Origin: Amphritea atlantica
GTDB taxonomy: Bacteria; Pseudomonadota; Gammaproteobacteria; Pseudomonadales; Balneatricaceae
Length of the DNA: 64,000 bases
Reading direction: 5' to 3'
Assembly: GCF_900111095.1 (NCBI RefSeq)
Contig: NZ_FOGB01000008.1
Coordinates: forward strand, 75,275 to 139,274
The position numbers and the translations under genes were made by a program. The notes under the pieces were generated by a model. That model was given only the letters and a program-made list of their open reading frames with translations, made no database searches and was not told where the DNA came from. This document shows, piece by piece, positions 54,168 to 62,849 of this stretch; the first letter of the stretch is position 1, and every line of letters starts with the position of its first letter.

Positions 54168-55507
54168 GTCATGACGTTCAAGAATGGCGGCAGTACCTCT
54201 GCCGCGCCTGTGGCCTGATCTATGATGAAGAGAAGGGCGATCCCGATAGCGGTTTAGCCCCGGGCACCCGCTTTGAAGATATTCCCGATGATTGGGAGTG
54301 CCCTCTGTGTGGCGTGACCAAAACCGATTTCGAACTATTTGAGAAGCCTGTTGTGGTCGCGGTTGAACAGACCGCCCACTTCAGTGCTGAGCCCGGTATT
54401 GTTGTCGTCGGTGCGGGCCTGGCTGGCTGGGCAGCGGTCGAAGCGATTCGTCAGCTTGATCAGAGCGTTCCGGTGACGCTGATCAGTGCCTGTAGCGCTG
54501 ACCTGTATCATAAGCCTGAGTTGTCAGTTGCTATCAGCCGGGGGTTGGATAAAGCAGCACTGATTCAGGAGACTGGGGTTGATGCGGCTCGCCGTCTGGG
54601 GGTTCAGCTGATGGCCGAAACCTTTGTGGTGGGCATCTCTCCATCTTTGCATCAGTTGCGTACCACCCGTGGTTCACTGACTTACACCAAACTGATTCTG
54701 GCTCAGGGTGCCAAACCGGCCCTGCCTGCACAGCTGCCTCCCGAGCTTTGCTGGCGGGTTAATGACCTGGCCTGCTGGTCCGGTATGCAGCAGGCACTGG
54801 CCAAAGGACCACAGTCGATTGCCATTGTCGGTGCGGGCATGATCGGTTGCGAGATTGCGGAAGACTTAGTCCGCGCCGGGCACCGCGTCACACTGCTGGA
54901 CCGCAATGCTTCGCCGCTGGCGGGCTTGCTGCCAGAGCCAGCGAGTCAGCGTTTGCGTGACAGTTTTGCCGCCCTGGGGATCACCTACATTGGTAATGAC
55001 GATATTACCGGGGTTACTCAGCTGGATAATCAGCAGAAGCAGATCCGCTTTGGCAGTGGTAACACACTGGAGGTTGATCAGGTGCTGGCAGCGACCGGAC
55101 TGATGACCGATAACCGTCTTGCCCGCATTGCCGGACTGGATTTTGACCGGGGTATCAGCGTTGCTGCGGACACCCTGCAAACCAGTCAGGCCGATATCTA
55201 TGCGCTGGGTGATTGCATCAATATCGAGGGGACAGCGTGCCGCTTTATCGAGCCGATTAAGCATCAGGCAAAAGCGATTGCCCACGGGGTTCTTAATCTT
55301 GAGGCCAGCGCTTATCAACACAGTGCCCCGGTGGTTCGGTTGAAAACCCGTTCACTGCCGGTGGTGATGAATGGCCTGCCGTTAGCGGGAGTCGACTGGA
55401 CCCTGATCCATGAGGATGCCGATGAGCTGGTGATGGAGCAGCGCTTCGATAATCAGGTCATTGCTCATCTGAAAGTGGGCGCCAGCACTCAAACCCGGGC
55501 AGCCTGA
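54164..55507 (+). CDS. Rubredoxin fused to NAD(P)H:rubredoxin reductase
   Basis: 447 residues. The N-terminal rubredoxin (about 8-60) has iron ligands [12 protein letters not shown] and [12 protein letters not shown]. The rest is a FAD-dependent pyridine-nucleotide-disulfide oxidoreductase fold, with [16 protein letters not shown] near 80 (FAD) and [17 protein letters not shown] near 222 (NAD), and IYALGDC near the end. It passes electrons from NAD(P)H to rubredoxin and on to a partner, probably the flavoprotein it overlaps or an oxygenase. Rubredoxin and reductase are more often separate. Confidence 0.92.
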   Translation: MSHDVQEWRQYLCRACGLIYDEEKGDPDSGLAPGTRFEDIPDDWECPLCGVTKTDFELFEKPVVVAVEQTAHFSAEPGIVVVGAGLAGWAAVEAIRQLDQSVPVTLISACSADLYHKPELSVAISRGLDKAALIQETGVDAARRLGVQLMAETFVVGISPSLHQLRTTRGSLTYTKLILAQGAKPALPAQLPPELCWRVNDLACWSGMQQALAKGPQSIAIVGAGMIGCEIAEDLVRAGHRVTLLDRNASPLAGLLPEPASQRLRDSFAALGITYIGNDDITGVTQLDNQQKQIRFGSGNTLEVDQVLAATGLMTDNRLARIAGLDFDRGISVAADTLQTSQADIYALGDCINIEGTACRFIEPIKHQAKAIAHGVLNLEASAYQHSAPVVRLKTRSLPVVMNGLPLAGVDWTLIHEDADELVMEQRFDNQVIAHLKVGASTQTRAA

Positions 55508-55618
55508 AATTTTAACGAGATTTTTTAAACAGCCGGGCTGTGGGTCGCAGCCCAACCAAAAACACAACAAACACTTATACAGATCTATGTAATTTGATCA
55601 CTATTGAAGGAAGACATC

Positions 55619-56068
55619 ATGATTAGTAATCGCGAAGAAGTAACCCAGCTGATTTTGTCCGCCAAAGTTCGTAAGGGTATCAAATGGGGTAAGGTGGCTG
55701 AACTGATTGGCCTGTCAAAAGAGTGGACCACTGCCGCTTGTCTGGGACAGATGACCTTTGATAAAGAGCAGGCTGAGAAAGTTGGCGATCTGTTTGAACT
55801 GTCTGATGAAGCCACTGCCTGGCTGCAGGTCGCCCCCTATAAAGGCTCGCTGCCAACCGCGGTACCCACTGATCCACTGCTGTACCGCTGGTATGAGATT
55901 GTTAACGTCTATGGCAGCACAATCAAAGAGCTGATTCACGAAGAGTTTGGCGATGGCATCATGAGTGCGATCGATTTCTCTATGGACATCAACCGTGAAG
56001 AAGACCCCAAAGGGGATCGTGTCAACGTTGTGCTTTCAGGTAAGTTCCTGCCATACAAAACTTACTGA
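55619..56068 (+). CDS. cynS: Cyanase (cyanate hydratase) CynS
   Basis: Cyanase turns cyanate and bicarbonate into ammonia and CO2. The 149-residue product has the catalytic set R90 and E93 (LLYRWYEIV) and S116 (GIMSAIDFS), equivalent to R96, E99 and S122 of E. coli. The C-terminus ends in GKFLPYKTY, typical of the family. A TTG at 55604 is in frame, but ATG 55619 follows AAGGAAG. It lies 110 bp after the rubredoxin fusion and 68 bp before the TauE gene, with a weak hairpin in the latter gap. Confidence 0.97.
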   Translation: MISNREEVTQLILSAKVRKGIKWGKVAELIGLSKEWTTAACLGQMTFDKEQAEKVGDLFELSDEATAWLQVAPYKGSLPTAVPTDPLLYRWYEIVNVYGSTIKELIHEEFGDGIMSAIDFSMDINREEDPKGDRVNVVLSGKFLPYKTY

Positions 56069-56078
56069 TACACTGAGG

Positions 56079-56107
56079 GTCGATATCTATATTATGAATA
56101 TCGACTC
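56079..56107 (+). terminator. Weak hairpin between cynS and the TauE gene
   Basis: Stem GTCGATAT / ATATCGAC with an 11-nt loop, then TCTTTC. It may partly reduce transcription into the exporter gene. Confidence 0.45.
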
Positions 56108-56136
56108 TTTCAAATTTCTGCACGGTCAGGATCTGC

Positions 56137-56955
56137 ATGATTACGGAAATATTACTGGGTACGGGTGTCGGTTTAGCGCTGGGGCTGACAGGCAGTGGAG
56201 GTGTGCTGGCGGTGCCTGCACTGATGCTGGGGCTGGGTTTTACTCTGCCTGAAGCGATGCCGGTGTCACTTATCTCGGTGGGTATCTCCGCTTTGTTGGG
56301 CAGTATTGATGGTTTGCGTCAGGGGTTGGTGCGATATCGTGCCGCGATTGTCATGGCGATATCGGGCACCCTGATTGCGCCGCTGGGCATCGCTGCATCC
56401 CATGTTTTGCCTGCCGATATACTCACCTCTATCTTTAGTATTTTGCTCTTGATGGTGGCCATCAAAATGGCGCGGCAGGCGTTACAGCACTACCGGGATC
56501 AGCAGAGTGGAGTTGGCCATCCACTGGAATTCAACTGTATGCTGCGTCCGGATACCGGCCGTTTTGAGTGGAACCCCAAATGCTTTTTTACCCTGTCCTC
56601 AATTGGCGGTTTGTCCGGCTTTAGCAGTGGTCTGCTCGGGGTTGGCGGTGGTTTTCTGATTGTGCCGGGTATTCGCCAGTTCAGTAACCTGAATATGCAC
56701 AGCATCGTCGCCACCTCGCTGGCGGTCATCACGCTTATCTCCACCGGCACCGTGATTGCTGCACTGTTTCATGGTGCCCAGATCACCCCGCAGGCCTGGT
56801 GGTTTATCGGTGCTACCTGTGTTGGCATGGTCGCCGGGCGGAAGAGCGCGCCGCTGTTATCCGGCCAGTTACTGACCCTCGGCTTTGCCCTGTTAACCAG
56901 CGTGGTATCGATGGCGTTATTGTACAAATATATGCTGCCAAATTTCTGGAGTTAA
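56137..56955 (+). CDS. TauE/SafE family sulfite/sulfonate exporter
   Basis: 272-residue membrane protein with about eight membrane segments and the two family repeats TGSGGVLAVPALMLGLGFTLPEA near 18 and GLLGVGGGFLIVPG near 165. Members export sulfite, sulfoacetate and related anions. In the bigR operons of Xylella and Agrobacterium such a gene sits next to a Blh-type hydrolase, as here, for sulfide detoxification. The hydrolase starts 3 bp downstream. Confidence 0.9.
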   Translation: MITEILLGTGVGLALGLTGSGGVLAVPALMLGLGFTLPEAMPVSLISVGISALLGSIDGLRQGLVRYRAAIVMAISGTLIAPLGIAASHVLPADILTSIFSILLLMVAIKMARQALQHYRDQQSGVGHPLEFNCMLRPDTGRFEWNPKCFFTLSSIGGLSGFSSGLLGVGGGFLIVPGIRQFSNLNMHSIVATSLAVITLISTGTVIAALFHGAQITPQAWWFIGATCVGMVAGRKSAPLLSGQLLTLGFALLTSVVSMALLYKYMLPNFWS

Positions 56956-56958
56956 CCT

Positions 56959-57822
56959 ATGAAACCTGTCGTCGAAACTTTCTTTGATAGTGCCACTTCA
57001 ACCTTCAGTTATGTGCTGCATACCGGTATCGGTAGTCCCTGTGCAGTGATCGACTCAGTGCTCTGCTATAAGTCAAACTCCGGTAAAACCGATACCGAGG
57101 CGGCAGATAAAATTCTCGCCTTTATCGATATGATGATGCTCAAGGTAGAGTGGATTCTTGAAACCCATATCCATGCAGATCATCTGTCGGCGGCATCCTA
57201 TATCCGCAGTAAAGCCGGCGGGCTGGTGGCTGTCAGTAAGCAGGTGACCGAAGTCGTCAGCACCTTCTCTAAACTGTTCAATGTTGAAGAGTCTGAATAT
57301 GAGCTGTTATCGCGCTTTGATTACCTGTTTGAACGGGATGAGACTTTCACTATCGGTCCACTGAACTGCAAGGCACTATTTTCCCCCGGACATACCCCCG
57401 CTTGCACCGCTTACGTGGTCGAAGAGCAGATGATTTTTGTCGGTGATACCCTGTTTATGCCGGATGTGGGCACCGCACGTTGTGATTTCCCCGGAGGCTC
57501 TGCGGAAAAACTCTATGCCTCCATTCGCCGGATTTTAGCCTATCCGGATGAGACACTGCTGCTGATGTGCCATGATTATCCACCCACTGCACGAGCGTAC
57601 GCCTCGGTGACGACGGTGGCTGAACAGCGGGAACACAACATCCATATCAATGACGGCGTGAGCGAAACGGATTTTATCGAACAGCGTCGCAGTCGCGATA
57701 AAACACTCGACTCTCCGCGGCTGCTGTTTCCTTCTGTGCAGGTCAATATTCGTGCGGGAGAGTTACCGAAACCGGAAAGCAACGGTCTGCGATACTTAAA
57801 GATACCCCTGAATTTTTTGTAA
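56959..57822 (+). CDS. Metallo-beta-lactamase-fold protein, ETHE1/Blh-like persulfide dioxygenase
   Basis: 287 residues. Metal-binding motif THIHADHLSAA near 69, FSPGHTPACTAY near 138, FVGDTLFMPDVGTARCDFPGG near 158 and CHDYP near 210 are the ETHE1/Blh blocks. Persulfide dioxygenases oxidise glutathione persulfide to sulfite and glutathione with one iron. Last gene of the operon; with TauE next to it, sulfite made could be exported. An AraC gene converges after 62 bp. Confidence 0.88.
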   Translation: MKPVVETFFDSATSTFSYVLHTGIGSPCAVIDSVLCYKSNSGKTDTEAADKILAFIDMMMLKVEWILETHIHADHLSAASYIRSKAGGLVAVSKQVTEVVSTFSKLFNVEESEYELLSRFDYLFERDETFTIGPLNCKALFSPGHTPACTAYVVEEQMIFVGDTLFMPDVGTARCDFPGGSAEKLYASIRRILAYPDETLLLMCHDYPPTARAYASVTTVAEQREHNIHINDGVSETDFIEQRRSRDKTLDSPRLLFPSVQVNIRAGELPKPESNGLRYLKIPLNFL

Positions 57823-57884
57823 TTGACTGATGTCTGACCGTAGCACCTGAGCATAAAGGTCTGGCGAAAAGACTCTTTTAAACG

Positions 57885-58898
57885 TTATTCGTTACAGAGA
57901 CTCCGGTACTCCGATGGACTCATACCGAAATGTTTGCGAAATGCCTTGCTGAAGTGGGTCATATCATTGAAACCACAGGCATAGGCAAATGAGGACAGGC
58001 TATTGCCTGCGTTGACCGGGTTTTTCAGCAGAGTAGCGACCCTCTCCACCCGTCGTTGCCAGATGTAACGACTTAAAGAGGTGTTTTCCGCCTCAAGCAA
58101 CTGATTAATATATCGGGTCGACATACGCATCGCTTCAGCAACCCGGGTTGGGCACAGATCCGGATCATGCAGGTTGGTTTCAACAAAAGCACGTATACGT
58201 AACAGCGAGGCTACCTTGGAGTTCGATAGTGGCGCTTCATGGTTACTCAGATGTTCGCCGATCAGTGTGCTGACCAGCTCAGCGAGATTCAACGCCACTT
58301 TCTCAGCGGTTATTTTATCAAACTGTGGCCGCTGCTGTGCCAACTGCAAAATATAGTTTTGTACCAAAGGATAGAGCTGACTGGAATGAGACAGGTTATA
58401 GGCAACCAGTCTGTCCGCACCGGATATATTACGGTTGATCATATGCCTGGGGATCTGCACCGATGTCAGATGAAACGGTTGGTCAAAATTTAACTCATAA
58501 GGGCGGTCGGCACTACAGAACCATCCCATCCCGTTATTCATCCGCGCTGACCTGCCATCCTGGGAGGCATCACATCTGCCGGTCTGTAACAGATTAAAGA
58601 CAAATGCATCCGAGTCGGATTTTCTGATACTCGATAATGTCCTCAGGGCAACGTGGGGTGTTGCTCTGATATCAGACAGTTGTATATCGTCGATCTTTGT
58701 CCAGCGCAGAGCGCCTTCGAATGTACCGTTTGCTTCAACAGTGAAATCCAGTGGTGCCACTCTGTCGCAGACGACCTCTTTCCAGAAATCCAGTTTTTCG
58801 GAACCTTTCTGGTTATCGGTGGTAAACACCGAACTCTGATTACTGGTTCTTCCATCTATGTCCGTATTGTTTTTATGGTAAGACAATGGATGCGCCAT
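57885..58898 (-). CDS. AraC-family transcriptional regulator
   Basis: 337 residues. The C-terminal double HTH (about 235-335) includes SRYIWQRRVERVATLL and SFAYACGFNDMTHFSKAFRKHFGMSPSEYR. The N-terminal part is the AraC-binding-like domain seen in FeaR/NahR-type proteins (ADRPYELNFDQPFHLTSVQIP). It is divergent from the branched-chain/urea-type transporter operon and is its likely regulator; it is convergent with the sulfur operon. Confidence 0.92.
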   Translation of the reverse strand: MAHPLSYHKNNTDIDGRTSNQSSVFTTDNQKGSEKLDFWKEVVCDRVAPLDFTVEANGTFEGALRWTKIDDIQLSDIRATPHVALRTLSSIRKSDSDAFVFNLLQTGRCDASQDGRSARMNNGMGWFCSADRPYELNFDQPFHLTSVQIPRHMINRNISGADRLVAYNLSHSSQLYPLVQNYILQLAQQRPQFDKITAEKVALNLAELVSTLIGEHLSNHEAPLSNSKVASLLRIRAFVETNLHDPDLCPTRVAEAMRMSTRYINQLLEAENTSLSRYIWQRRVERVATLLKNPVNAGNSLSSFAYACGFNDMTHFSKAFRKHFGMSPSEYRSLCNE

Positions 58899-59220
58899 TT
58901 TTATTCCTCCGGGATGACAAGTGCTATGAACAGCTGAGCACTGATCTTGGTTATGTTACGTCCTCATTGAATGCAATATTTGTTCCCCTATTAGAGACCC
59001 ATGACGGTTCTATTGATAAATATCATCCCTTTCAGATCAGTTTAAAAGCCTGTTTCCGGTATGGCAAATGTTTGGTTCCTGCTCAGCCAAGAGTGCCGTT
59101 CTGACCAAGAAAACTCTCCGGGCTGCACAAGATCAGTTTTGCACTCAGGTGTAGCTTAATAGACATCAGATGGAGCAAACAGCGCCATTCAGAGAGTTAA
59201 ACAGACCGGAGTGAGTAGGA
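58899..59220. other. Divergent intergenic region
   Basis: About 320 bp between the AraC gene and the transporter operon. No gene. It must contain both promoters. I found no GG-N10-GC sigma-54 site and no copy of the TGACAAT/ATTGTCA operator. Confidence 0.45.
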
Positions 59221-60513
59221 ATGAAGCACCATAATAAAGAAAAATTGCAAAACCTCCCCAAAGTGGGGCGTCGGTACTTCCTGAAGTCAGCAGCGGCCCT
59301 GGCGGTCGCCGCATCTATGCTGAGTTCACTGGAGGCGATGGCATCCTCAGATGTTATCAAAATTGGTTATGTCAGCCCCCAGTCGGGGCCATTTTCACCC
59401 TTTGCCGAAGCAGATGATTATATTATTGATCAGGTACGCGGCCTGCTGGCAGACGGCCTGACCATCAGTGGCAAACACTACGATGTTGAGATTCTGGTAC
59501 GTGATGACCAGAGCAGTCCCGATCGTGCATCAAACCAGGCTGCGGATCTGATCAATGGTGAAGAGGTGGATCTGATGCTGTCTCAGGTGGCGATCGGTCC
59601 AAATGTCCCGCAGCAATGCGAGTTAAACGGCGTTCCCAGCATCAGCACCATGGGGCCCTGGGAAGCATGGATGTTTCCAATGGGGGGAAAACCTGATGTG
59701 GGTTTCCAATCTGCATTTCATTTCTTCTGGGGTGTTGCTGATATCGCTGAGGTGTATACCGGTCTCTGGAACGCTATCCCGACCAATAAAAAAGTGGGTA
59801 TGGTCTGGTCAAATGATGTGCCGGGGATGGCGCTGGGAAATGCCGAACATGGTATGCCCCCGGTGTTTAAGGCCGCAGGTTTTGAACTTCATGAAGTGGG
59901 GAACTTCCCGGTGGGAGCAGATGATTTTACTGCTCATATCCAGGCCTTTAAAGAGGATGGTGTAGAGGTCGTTACCGGTCTTTTCAATCCGCCAGAGTGG
60001 GCCACGTTTGTGGCGCAGAGCGCGCAGATGGGGTTTAAGCCAAAAGTGATGACTCCCGCTAAAGCGCTGCTGTTTCCCTCTGGCGTTGCTGCTCTGGGCC
60101 AGTCCGCTGACCGCATGTCCACTGAGATCTGGTGGTCTCCTGCCTATCCCTTCAACTCAAGTCTGACAGGCCAGTCTGCGGCGGAACTGGTGGCCGATTA
60201 TCAGGCTAAAACCGGGCGCACCTGGACCCAGCCAATTGGTGTGGTACACGCTCTGTTTGAGGCGGGTGTTCAGGCACTCAAACTCAGTGGTAATCCGAAA
60301 GACCCCGAGGCGGTGGCGAATGCTATCCGGAACATGCAGCTGGACACCGTCATAGGCAAGCTCGATTTCGGTCATGGCCCGGCAAAAAACGTATCCAGTA
60401 TGCGTGTTGTTGGTGGGCAGTGGCGGATAGAGGACGGCAAGCCTGAGATCTTTATTACGGATAATAAAACCGCACCGGAAATTGCCATCGAACGACCATT
60501 CGAAGCGCTTTGA
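59221..60513 (+). CDS. ABC transporter substrate-binding protein (Liv/urea type), Tat-exported
   Basis: 430 residues. Twin-arginine signal GRRYFLKSAAALAVAASM at about 17-35, then a LivK-like periplasmic domain starting IKIGYVSPQSGPFSPFAEAD. The family binds amino acids, urea, short amides and other neutral or zwitterionic solutes. The ligand is not identifiable. First gene of a five-gene operon (binding protein, two ATPases, two permeases). Tat export is unusual for this family, which mostly uses Sec. Confidence 0.9.
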   Translation: MKHHNKEKLQNLPKVGRRYFLKSAAALAVAASMLSSLEAMASSDVIKIGYVSPQSGPFSPFAEADDYIIDQVRGLLADGLTISGKHYDVEILVRDDQSSPDRASNQAADLINGEEVDLMLSQVAIGPNVPQQCELNGVPSISTMGPWEAWMFPMGGKPDVGFQSAFHFFWGVADIAEVYTGLWNAIPTNKKVGMVWSNDVPGMALGNAEHGMPPVFKAAGFELHEVGNFPVGADDFTAHIQAFKEDGVEVVTGLFNPPEWATFVAQSAQMGFKPKVMTPAKALLFPSGVAALGQSADRMSTEIWWSPAYPFNSSLTGQSAAELVADYQAKTGRTWTQPIGVVHALFEAGVQALKLSGNPKDPEAVANAIRNMQLDTVIGKLDFGHGPAKNVSSMRVVGGQWRIEDGKPEIFITDNKTAPEIAIERPFEAL

Positions 60514-60525
60514 TTGCAGGGTGGG

Positions 60526-61302
60526 ATGATGATTTTAGAGATGGTTGATATCCGTAAGGCGTATGGGAAAAACGTGGTTATTCCCGGCTTGAGCCTTACG
60601 GTTAATGAAGGTGAATTTGTCGGCGTTATCGGGCCTAACGGTGCAGGTAAGTCAACCCTGTTTGGCGTTATTTCCGGTGAGCATGTGGCGGATAGTGGTT
60701 CTATTCAGATGGCGGGGGAGAATCTCTCCGGACTTGATGCTGCGGCACGCTGTCACCGGGGAGTTGCACGGACATTCCAGATTCCCCAACCCTTTCTGGG
60801 GTTGTCAGTTTATGAAAATACCCTGGTATCGGCGACGTTTGGTGCTGGTCTTCACGGTGAGGAAGCGCGCGAGTCTGCCCGAGCTGCTTTGCTAAAGACC
60901 GGTTTGCTGACGCTAGCCAATAATGGGGCGGATACGCTGACCCTGCTGCAACGGAAACGCCTCGAACTGGCACGGGCAATCGCGACACAACCGCGTCTGT
61001 TACTGCTGGATGAGGTTGCCGGTGGGCTTACGGATGCCGAGGTTGGTGAGTTACTGGAGTTGATTGTGTCGATCAATCAAAGCGGTGTCACTGTGTTATG
61101 GATTGAACACCTGGTGCATGCGCTGGTTTCGGTGGCTGAACGACTGGTGGTATTGGCAGAGGGGCAGATTGTTGCCGACGGTATTCCGAAAGCGGTGCTC
61201 GATGTGCCTGCGGTGCGTGAAACCTATCTCGGTTCTGATCTTGAAGATGATGAAGCGGACTCGGTGGTAGCCGACGCGGGAGGTGATGATGTTAGAGGTT
61301 AA
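60526..61302 (+). CDS. Liv-type ABC transporter ATPase (LivG-like)
   Basis: 258 residues. Walker A GPNGAGKSTLFG, Walker B LLLLDEVAGGL and the LivG-type switch IEHLVHAL are present. The ABC signature is degenerate: the usual LSxGQ is TLTLLQRKRLELARA. ATG 60526 is used, after AGGGTGG; ATG 60529 and an upstream TTG at 60514 are alternatives. The end overlaps the next ATPase gene. Confidence 0.92.
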   Translation: MMILEMVDIRKAYGKNVVIPGLSLTVNEGEFVGVIGPNGAGKSTLFGVISGEHVADSGSIQMAGENLSGLDAAARCHRGVARTFQIPQPFLGLSVYENTLVSATFGAGLHGEEARESARAALLKTGLLTLANNGADTLTLLQRKRLELARAIATQPRLLLLDEVAGGLTDAEVGELLELIVSINQSGVTVLWIEHLVHALVSVAERLVVLAEGQIVADGIPKAVLDVPAVRETYLGSDLEDDEADSVVADAGGDDVRG

Positions 61303-61981
61303 CAGCCTGTCGGCGTATTACGGTCTGTTTCAGGCGTTGTTCGATGTCGATCTGAGGGTGGAAGAGGGCGAGTGTATCTCCCTGATCGGTGCTAACGGAG
61401 CGGGTAAAACCACCCTGATGCGTGCACTGGTTGGCGCGCTAAAGGTCGATAGCGCAAGTGTACTGTTTGAAGGTCAGCCGGTGGGGGGGCAGTCTGAACG
61501 TCAGCAACTTGCCCGGGGAGTCACTCTGGTGCCGGAAGGGCGGCGACTGTTTCCCAGTCTGACGGTGCGCGAAAACATCGAACTTGCGCAGCATCACGGA
61601 CGTCCTGGTAAGTGGGATGCCGAGCTGCTGTTTCAGGAGCTGCCTGCGCTGGCGGAGGTGCAGAACCGCATGTCTACGGAGCTGTCCGGTGGTCAGCAAC
61701 AGCTGGTGGCAATCTCCCGTGCACTGGTAACCAACCCCCGCTTACTGCTGTGTGATGAGATTTCGCTCGGCCTGTCACCCTATGCCGTGGATGAGGTGTA
61801 CCGCTTGCTGAACAGGGCGCGCAAAGACGGCATGTCAGTGGTGCTGGTGGAACAAAATGTACAGCGTGCGCTGGCTGAAGCGGATCGTTTCTACTGTATA
61901 CAGAAAGGGCGTGTGGTGCTCGATGGCCCGGCCGCTGATGCTGACCATCATGCGGTTGCTAACGCCTACTTTGGAGTTTGA
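61289..61981 (+). CDS. Liv-type ABC transporter ATPase (LivF-like)
   Basis: 230 residues. Walker A GANGAGKTTLMR, signature LSGGQQQLVAISRAL, Walker B LLLCDEISLGL and VLVEQNVQRAL, all intact LivF features. In-frame GTG and ATG codons lie at 61283 and 61286, but 61289 gives the standard start MLEVNSLSAYYG five bases after GGGAGG. Overlaps the LivG-like gene. Confidence 0.93.
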   Translation: MLEVNSLSAYYGLFQALFDVDLRVEEGECISLIGANGAGKTTLMRALVGALKVDSASVLFEGQPVGGQSERQQLARGVTLVPEGRRLFPSLTVRENIELAQHHGRPGKWDAELLFQELPALAEVQNRMSTELSGGQQQLVAISRALVTNPRLLLCDEISLGLSPYAVDEVYRLLNRARKDGMSVVLVEQNVQRALAEADRFYCIQKGRVVLDGPAADADHHAVANAYFGV

Positions 61982-61982
61982 T

Positions 61983-62849
61983 ATGCTGGTTTTTATCGAA
62001 ACTTTGATTAATGGCCTGTTACTCGGGGCACTCTATGCGCTGTTTGGCATGGGGCTGAGCCTGAGTCTCGGGGTGATGCGGATGATCAATATTGCCCACG
62101 GCGACTTTATTGTTCTGGGCGCTTATCTCTCAAGCGTGATTGTTATGAGCACTGATCTTGGACCGCTGGCCTCGTTACTGTTGCTGCTGCCGTTGATGTT
62201 TGTGATTGGCTGGTTGTTGCAGGTTGTGCTGTTTAACCGCGTCGTCGGCAGGGATCCGCTCTCGCCGCTGCTGCTGACCTTTGGTCTGTCGATTGTGATT
62301 CAGAACCTGTTACAGGAGGGGTTCAGTGCCGATACCCGCAGTCTGCCTGCCGGTGACCTGGCACTTCAGGGTGTCGAACTCGGTGGTATGAGTATCGGCG
62401 TTCTGCCGCTGATCTCGGCGGCGATCAGTATCGCTGTGTTCTGGTTTATCAACCGTCTGATCCACCGTTCCCCGGTGGGGGCTGCCGTCAGGGCTGTGGC
62501 TGATGATCAGGAAACCGCCCGCCTGGTAGGGGTGAATGACAAACGTCTGTTCGCCTATATGACCGGATTGATTCTGGTGACCGTGGGTATCGCCTCGGTA
62601 CTTTACGGCATGCGCACTCCGTTCTCTCCGGCATCGGGTCCTGAGCGGCTGATCTTTTCCTTTGAAGCTGTGGTCCTGGGTGGGCTGGGTAATCTCTGGG
62701 GAACCTTTATTGGTGGTCTGATTATCGGAGTATCTCAGCTGTTTGGAGCCCGGATTGATACTGGTCTTGGGCCGTTTTTTGGTCATCTGGTATTTCTGCT
62801 GGCACTGATTGCCCGCCCACAGGGCCTGTTTAAAGGGGGGAAATCATGA
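61983..62849 (+). CDS. Liv-type ABC transporter permease (LivH-like)
   Basis: 288 residues, about eight membrane segments. LivH blocks: GALYALFGMGLSLSLGVMRMINIAHGDF, AVADDQETARLVGVND and FEAVVLGGLGNLWGTFIGG, quoted in pieces. The frame is open further upstream inside the LivF gene, but ATG 61983, one base after the LivF stop and following GGAG, is the start. Overlaps livM-like gene by four bases. Confidence 0.93.
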   Translation: MLVFIETLINGLLLGALYALFGMGLSLSLGVMRMINIAHGDFIVLGAYLSSVIVMSTDLGPLASLLLLLPLMFVIGWLLQVVLFNRVVGRDPLSPLLLTFGLSIVIQNLLQEGFSADTRSLPAGDLALQGVELGGMSIGVLPLISAAISIAVFWFINRLIHRSPVGAAVRAVADDQETARLVGVNDKRLFAYMTGLILVTVGIASVLYGMRTPFSPASGPERLIFSFEAVVLGGLGNLWGTFIGGLIIGVSQLFGARIDTGLGPFFGHLVFLLALIARPQGLFKGGKS

